Shown piece by piece: positions 6,421-9,201 of a stretch of DNA of 9,201 nt. Numbering within the stretch: the first letter of the stretch is position 1; each line of letters opens with the position of its first letter. The DNA is from Deltaproteobacteria bacterium (GTDB lineage Bacteria; Desulfobacterota; Syntrophia; Syntrophales; UBA2185), in NCBI GenBank assembly GCA_026388495.1, contig JAPLJQ010000085.1:1-9201 (forward strand), written 5' to 3'. The notes under the pieces are model-generated. The model worked only from the letters and a program-made list of their open reading frames with translations, made no database searches and was not told where the DNA came from. Both the position numbers and the translations under genes were made by a program.

Positions 6421-7620
6421 TTAAACAATCTCCCTTCCAATGATCATGTTCTGTATCTCCCGCACACCTTCATAAATATCGACAATATGTGCGTCCCTTG
6501 CCAGCTTTGATATTTCATATTCCGACATAAACCCGTATCCTCCGTGGAGATGAAGCCCTTCATTTGCACAGAAGAGGGCTGCCTCTGCGGCGGTGTTCTT
6601 TGCGAGGGAAGCGTATATTCCCCTGTCAGGGGCCCCTTCCTGGACCTTGAAGGCCGCCTTCATCAGGGCCAGGTCTGCGAGTTCTACCATTTTCCACATT
6701 TTAACCAGGGTTTCTCTCGCAACGGGCAAATCGCATATCCTCTGACCGAATTGCCTCCGCTCTCTCGTGTATGCCAGGGTGACGTCAAGCGCCCGCCTGG
6801 CAAGTCCGACGCCGATTGCTGCCACCATAGGCCGGGCATAATCGAGAACGTCTATGATGTATTTAAAACCCTGTCTCCGGTCGCCGATGATCTGATCATT
6901 TTCGATGACGACATCTTCGAAAGTGACGGCAGCCGTGTTGGACAGTCTCTGTCCCAGTTTGTCTTCGGGCTTTCCGATGATAATCTTTCCCCCTCGGGGC
7001 GGGAATACTTCCCTGCCTTCCGTAATGGGAGATGTCACATCTCCCGGAAGGAGCAGTGGCGCCGGAACAATCACACAGGCAATCAAGTTGCCCGATGGCT
7101 TTCCGACCTTGCAGAATACGGTGAATTGCGAGGCATATGAGGCATTCGTAATAAAACACTTTGACCCGTTAAGAAGGTAGGTGCCATTATCATTCTTCTT
7201 GATGAATGTGGTCATGCCGGAGTTGTCCGATCCCGCGCCGGGCTCCGTAAGGCAGAAGGAGGCAAGGACGGGGTTCTCCGCAAAGGGGCTGAGGAAAGCG
7301 TTCTTCTGATCATCCGTACCGTGCTTGGCTATGACGGCATTTGCCAGATCGTTGCACATTGCCGATGTTGAAATTCCCGTGTCGCCGTATGACAATTCCT
7401 TGATAATCAGGGCGGTTGAAACGATATCCACCTCATATCCCTTTACGGATTCAGGAATACTCAGATTCAGTATTCCCACTTCCCATGCCTTCCGGATGAT
7501 ATCCCAGGGGAAGGTGTGATCTTTTTCCATTGTCATGACGCGGGGGATGATTTCATTCTTGACGAATTTGCTGACCGTATCCGTATACATTTGCTGTGTA
7601 TCTGTGAGCGCGAAATCCAT
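6421..7620 (-). CDS. Acyl-CoA dehydrogenase family flavoprotein
   Basis: An FAD enzyme that interconverts saturated acyl thioesters and trans-2-enoyl thioesters, passing electrons to ETF. The 399-residue protein is full length. It has FCLTEPGAGSD at 122-132, RRQFGQ at 288-293, LHGGYGF at 358-364, and the likely catalytic base Glu384 in DIYEGVREIQ. Residues about 187-212, between the middle beta domain and GKPEDKLGQR, form an insertion relative to MCAD-like enzymes. I prefer the ATG at 7620-7618, because AAAAGGAAA lies at proper spacing; a TTG at 7626 is in frame but almost on the Shine-Dalgarno. First gene of the operon, 2 nt before the KAS III start. It may prepare an enoyl starter, desaturate the product, or supply the missing enoyl-reductase step. 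ACP or CoA linkage of the substrate is not known. Confidence 0.9.
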   Translation of the reverse strand: MDFALTDTQQMYTDTVSKFVKNEIIPRVMTMEKDHTFPWDIIRKAWEVGILNLSIPESVKGYEVDIVSTALIIKELSYGDTGISTSAMCNDLANAVIAKHGTDDQKNAFLSPFAENPVLASFCLTEPGAGSDNSGMTTFIKKNDNGTYLLNGSKCFITNASYASQFTVFCKVGKPSGNLIACVIVPAPLLLPGDVTSPITEGREVFPPRGGKIIIGKPEDKLGQRLSNTAAVTFEDVVIENDQIIGDRRQGFKYIIDVLDYARPMVAAIGVGLARRALDVTLAYTRERRQFGQRICDLPVARETLVKMWKMVELADLALMKAAFKVQEGAPDRGIYASLAKNTAAEAALFCANEGLHLHGGYGFMSEYEISKLARDAHIVDIYEGVREIQNMIIGREIV

Positions 7621-7698
7621 TCTCAATTTCCTTTTCTACATTCATTCATTTGCCAAACCACAAAGCGTGGAGCATTATCCATGCCAGTGTGTGGCAAG

Positions 7699-7727
7699 AC
7701 AGCAGGCGTTTATACATAACATGCTGT
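7699..7727. promoter_or_regulatory. Possible operator, ACAGCA-N17-TGCTGT
   Basis: Perfect 6-bp inverted arms span 29 bp and lie just downstream of the best minus-strand -10, so they would fall in the first transcribed bases of the operon. An alternative -10 (TATAAA, 7714-7709) sits between the arms. The layout suits a repressor site. No regulator gene is in view, and the interior is only partly symmetric. Confidence 0.25.
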
Positions 7728-7735
7728 AATAATGG

Positions 7736-7764
7736 ATTATATAGACGATCCACTGAGGCAGGAA
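7736..7764 (-). promoter_or_regulatory. Candidate promoter of the lipid operon
   Basis: On the minus strand a perfect TATAAT lies at 7741-7736. The hexamer 17 nt upstream (7764-7759, TTCCTG) is a poor -35. This puts the transcription start about 110 nt before the acyl-CoA dehydrogenase ATG. The weak -35 would fit an activator-dependent promoter. Other AT-rich -10-like hexamers occur nearby. Confidence 0.35.
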
Positions 7765-7867
7765 TGATGGACGTCGAAGGGAAGTTTCTGGTGTTTTCAG
7801 TGTGTAGTTCCCTTTACGGTGTGAATCGGACTACGCAATATAATGGTTAATTCATAATAAATTTAGC

Positions 7868-7895
7868 TTGACAAGGCTAAAAAAAAAGGTATCTT
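7868..7895 (+). promoter_or_regulatory. Sigma-70-type promoter of the lipoprotein gene
   Basis: A perfect -35 TTGACA (7868-7873) and a -10 TATCTT (7890-7895, 4 of 6 matches) are separated by 16 nt. The spacer contains nine consecutive A (7879-7887). Predicted transcription would begin near 7902, leaving a leader of about 65 nt before the lipoprotein ATG. Confidence 0.6.
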
Positions 7896-7967
7896 TCCAA
7901 ACAGAAGAGCGGATTAGCATTACTAAACCAAGAGTGAAAAAAATCTTACAAAGGAGGAAAAAGGTAG

Positions 7968-8189
7968 ATGAAAAAGGTATTAGCTATTATTTTTTCGATT
8001 CTTTTCTTCGTGACCATGTCTTTAGCGGTTGTCGGATGCAAGAAGGCTGAAGAGAAAAAGCCGGCAGAGCCTCCGAAGGCGGCGGCACCAGCACCGGCTC
8101 CGGCACCAGTACCAGCACCAGCTCCAGGGGCAGCTCCGGCACCAGCGGCGCCAACGGCACCGGCACCAGCAAAGCCCGCAGCAAAGTAA
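7968..8189 (+). CDS. Small Pro/Ala-rich lipoprotein
   Basis: A 73-residue protein with a type II signal peptide: MKK, a hydrophobic stretch at about 4-21, and the lipobox AVVGC with the lipidated Cys at 24. The mature part is about 50 residues: a charged KKAEEKKPAE segment, then a Pro/Ala-rich tail (A/P with a few V, G and T) built from an imperfect GCACCA/GCACCG-type hexanucleotide repeat, ending KPAAK. There is no globular domain. AAGGAGG lies 10 nt before the ATG. It has its own promoter and terminator, so it is monocistronic and probably well expressed. The tail would be extended and could span periplasm or bind peptidoglycan; the terminal Lys recalls Braun lipoprotein, but homology is not visible. 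Lys at mature position 2 gives no inner-membrane retention Asp, so outer-membrane sorting is likely. Its precise role is unknown. Confidence 0.85.
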   Translation: MKKVLAIIFSILFFVTMSLAVVGCKKAEEKKPAEPPKAAAPAPAPAPVPAPAPGAAPAPAAPTAPAPAKPAAK

Positions 8190-8221
8190 CAGAACACTTA
8201 TAAAAACTTTAAAAACAAAAC

Positions 8222-8265
8222 AGCCGAGTGTGTATCATGTCATACATGCTCGGTTTGTTTTTTTT
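8222..8265 (+). terminator. Rho-independent terminator after the lipoprotein gene
   Basis: A stem of 12 pairs (8224-8235 with 8242-8253, two of them G-U) starts with CCGAG/CTCGG, encloses a 6-nt loop, and is followed directly by TTTGTTTTTTTT (8254-8265). It lies about 35 nt after the lipoprotein stop. A-rich sequence before the stem might allow it to act in both directions. Confidence 0.9.
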
Positions 8266-8292
8266 ACCATACATTCGTCACGTCTGTCTTCC

Positions 8293-8321
8293 TTGACTTC
8301 CTTCATCATTGCTTATATCAT
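8293..8321 (+). promoter_or_regulatory. Near-consensus sigma-70-type promoter upstream of the coupled ORFs
   Basis: A -35 TTGACT (8293-8298, 5 of 6) and a -10 TATCAT (8316-8321, 5 of 6) are spaced by exactly 17 nt. The site lies just after the lipoprotein terminator. Transcription near 8328 would include the 20-codon ORF and the membrane-protein gene. Confidence 0.6.
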
Positions 8322-8372
8322 TTTTCCCGCTTTCCGGGCGTCATGTCTACCCATGCGGAAGAAGGAGCAGGA

Positions 8373-8435
8373 ATGACACTTAAATATGAAACACCGAATT
8401 TCGTATGTTTGCCGGATAAGAGGGCTGCGGTTTAA
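8373..8435 (+). CDS. Putative 20-residue peptide ORF overlapping the next gene
   Basis: ATG at 8373-8375 is preceded by AAGGAG at 8362-8367 with 5-nt spacing. The frame encodes 20 residues, beginning MTLKYETPN, continuing FVCLP, and ending with a basic DKRAAV. The stop TAA (8433-8435) shares its last A with the next gene's ATG (TAATG), a classic arrangement for stop-restart coupling. An in-frame ATG at 8343 would make 30 residues but has no ribosome-binding site. The peptide has one Cys and no signal or membrane segment. It may be a regulatory leader peptide or a small functional peptide; the YxxP...L spacing faintly recalls leader segments of some ribosomally made modified peptides, which is speculation. 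Too short for statistical coding evidence, so confidence rests on the Shine-Dalgarno and the overlap. Confidence 0.45.
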   Translation: MTLKYETPNFVCLPDKRAAV

Positions 8436-9201
8436 TGGAATCATTTGTACTGGCAGCAGTTAGCTTCATCATTGCCGTTTCTTTATGCATAGATAAAGGG
8501 AGGCACCTCCTTCATCTTTCGTTTGCCGTCCTGTGTCTGACCATATTTTTTCACAAGGGGGGCGCCTTTTTTTATGAGTTGGTCAGAGGCGATTTCTGGA
8601 AAACAGTTGAATACCTCGGACTAATTGCGATTCCTCCCGCCGTCATACAGTTTACCCGCCTCCTTTTCAATGAACAGACCTTTCTATCAAGAAGAATGAC
8701 GGCAGCGACCATGCTATTGAGTTTTATAATGGCCGTTGCTCTCTTTACCTCTTTGCCCGGATGGCCGTACCTGGAAATTACTCTGTACCTCTATGACGGT
8801 ATCATTCTCTCTGTCTGTTACGTGTCTCTGATTCTTTACATTGAGAAAAAAAGTACGGGTGCTGAAAGGAAACGGATGATGTATCTGGCTGTTGCCTGCG
8901 GATTGACGGCAGTGCTCAGCAATCTCGATATACTTTACCATTACGGTTATGCCGTTCCGCCATTCTCAAATCTCTTTATCGCTGTTCTGCTCTATTTTGT
9001 CATGATTCTGATCACACACGTTCAACTGCCTGAACTTCATGAACTCATGGCCAGAGCCTTTGTTGTTTTCATCATAACTCTTTTTGCAGCCGCCACGATT
9101 ACATCGGTTACAGGTTTGTTTGGAGAGGGAGCAGGCAGGCTTCCCTTTACCCATATCCTCCTGGCATCATTTATCATTGTCATCGGCATTGAGCCCCTAA
9201 C
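8435..9201 (+). CDS. Polytopic membrane protein, probable sensor N-terminal region (runs off right edge)
   Basis: From ATG 8435 the frame stays open for 255 codons to the window end. An in-frame TAA 15 nt upstream with no other start between fixes the start; AAGAGGG lies 10 nt before it. The protein is nearly all membrane helices: about 3-18, 26-48, 58-77, 90-106, 113-136, 149-168, 177-196, 206-228 and 238-252, joined by short loops with basic patches (RR at 86-87, ERKR at 144-147). HVQLPELHELMARAF links the later helices and the visible part ends FIIVIGIEPL. This layout, many N-terminal helices without enzyme motifs, resembles the membrane input region of bacterial histidine kinases that continue into GAF and kinase domains, but no kinase motif is inside the window, so that role is a guess. 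A transporter or other integral membrane protein is possible. Confidence 0.75.
   Translation, partial: MESFVLAAVSFIIAVSLCIDKGRHLLHLSFAVLCLTIFFHKGGAFFYELVRGDFWKTVEYLGLIAIPPAVIQFTRLLFNEQTFLSRRMTAATMLLSFIMAVALFTSLPGWPYLEITLYLYDGIILSVCYVSLILYIEKKSTGAERKRMMYLAVACGLTAVLSNLDILYHYGYAVPPFSNLFIAVLLYFVMILITHVQLPELHELMARAFVVFIITLFAAATITSVTGLFGEGAGRLPFTHILLASFIIVIGIEPL

Larger units (their letters stand above)
7621..7967. other. Divergent intergenic regulatory region
   Basis: This region separates the minus-strand operon from the plus-strand lipoprotein gene and must carry both promoters. The plus-strand promoter at 7868-7895 is clear. On the minus side a TATAAT at 7741-7736 is the best -10. Inverted arms ACAGCA/TGCTGT at 7699-7704 and 7722-7727, AAGGGAA/TTCCCTT at 7777-7783 and 7808-7814, and TGCCA/TGGCA at 7682-7686 and 7692-7696 may be binding sites. 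No gene is seen; a plus-strand frame at 7650-7850 has no ribosome-binding site. Confidence 0.6.

Noticed and set aside
6544..7140. 198-codon plus-strand ORF opposite the acyl-CoA dehydrogenase gene
   Set aside because: It lies wholly antisense to a gene with complete family motifs; its Cys/His/Pro-rich protein shows no domain pattern, so it is a shadow frame.
688..7620. Operon as a known aryl-polyene, ladderane or PUFA synthase cluster
   Set aside because: No ammonia-lyase, radical SAM, phytoene-desaturase-like or multidomain Pfa gene is present between the operon ends, both of which lie inside the window.
7621..7626. TTG at 7626 as start of the acyl-CoA dehydrogenase gene
   Set aside because: It lies only about 3 nt from the GG of the Shine-Dalgarno; the ATG at 7620 has normal spacing and matches the family N-terminus.
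8029..8376. 115-codon plus-strand ORF rich in Arg, His and Gln
   Set aside because: It is the +1 frame of the GCACCA-type repeats of the lipoprotein gene and then runs through the terminator.
1..9201. CRISPR array, insertion sequence, tRNA or rRNA
   Set aside because: No regularly spaced repeats, no transposase or paired terminal repeats, and no recognisable RNA gene on reading both strands.

Overview
The window reads like part of the chromosome of a Gram-negative anaerobe, most plausibly a Desulfobacterota (Syntrophus-like) bacterium. This is inference: base composition is mid-range, an acyl-CoA dehydrogenase heads a biosynthetic operon, there is a small Pro/Ala-rich lipoprotein, and the gene at the right edge looks like the membrane part of a sensor. 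There is no rRNA, tRNA or other phylogenetic marker.

Layout. (1) 1-322, minus strand: the N-terminal 107 codons of an unrecognised protein that runs off the left edge. (2) 323-687: AT-rich intergenic DNA with perfect short inverted repeats and no convincing gene. (3) 688-7620, minus strand: a compact nine-gene operon, read right to left: acyl-CoA dehydrogenase, KAS III (FabH-like), FabA-like dehydratase, FabG-like ketoreductase, FabZ-like dehydratase, KAS II (FabF-like), acyl carrier protein, PlsC-like acyltransferase, 4'-phosphopantetheinyl transferase. Genes are separated by 14 nt or less, or overlap. (4) 7621-7967: a divergent promoter region. (5) 7968-8189, plus strand: a small Pro/Ala-rich lipoprotein with its own promoter and a strong intrinsic terminator. 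(6) 8293-9201, plus strand: a near-consensus promoter, a 20-codon ORF with a good Shine-Dalgarno, and, overlapping its stop as TAATG, a polytopic membrane protein that runs off the right edge.

How the operon works. It encodes a self-contained, dissociated (type II) fatty-acid or polyketide line. It has its own carrier protein and the PPTase to activate it, an initiating and an elongating condensing enzyme, a ketoreductase, two dehydratases of different families, and an acyltransferase that could place the chain in a lipid. No enoyl reductase, thioesterase or adenylating enzyme lies in the operon, and an acyl-CoA dehydrogenase comes first. The chain may therefore keep or gain double bonds, or the dehydrogenase may stand in for the enoyl reductase. 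The product is unknown. The gene set does not match aryl-polyene clusters (no ammonia-lyase) or ladderane clusters (no radical SAM or phytoene-desaturase-like genes in view).

The items most worth a second look are the operon itself, its variant active-site motifs (ACP Asn-Ser-Ala, FabF NGHLTAT, FabG lacking the tetrad Asn), a C9 tract in the FabA-like gene, the probable ATT start of the PPTase gene inside plsC, and the tiny ORF coupled to the membrane-protein gene.
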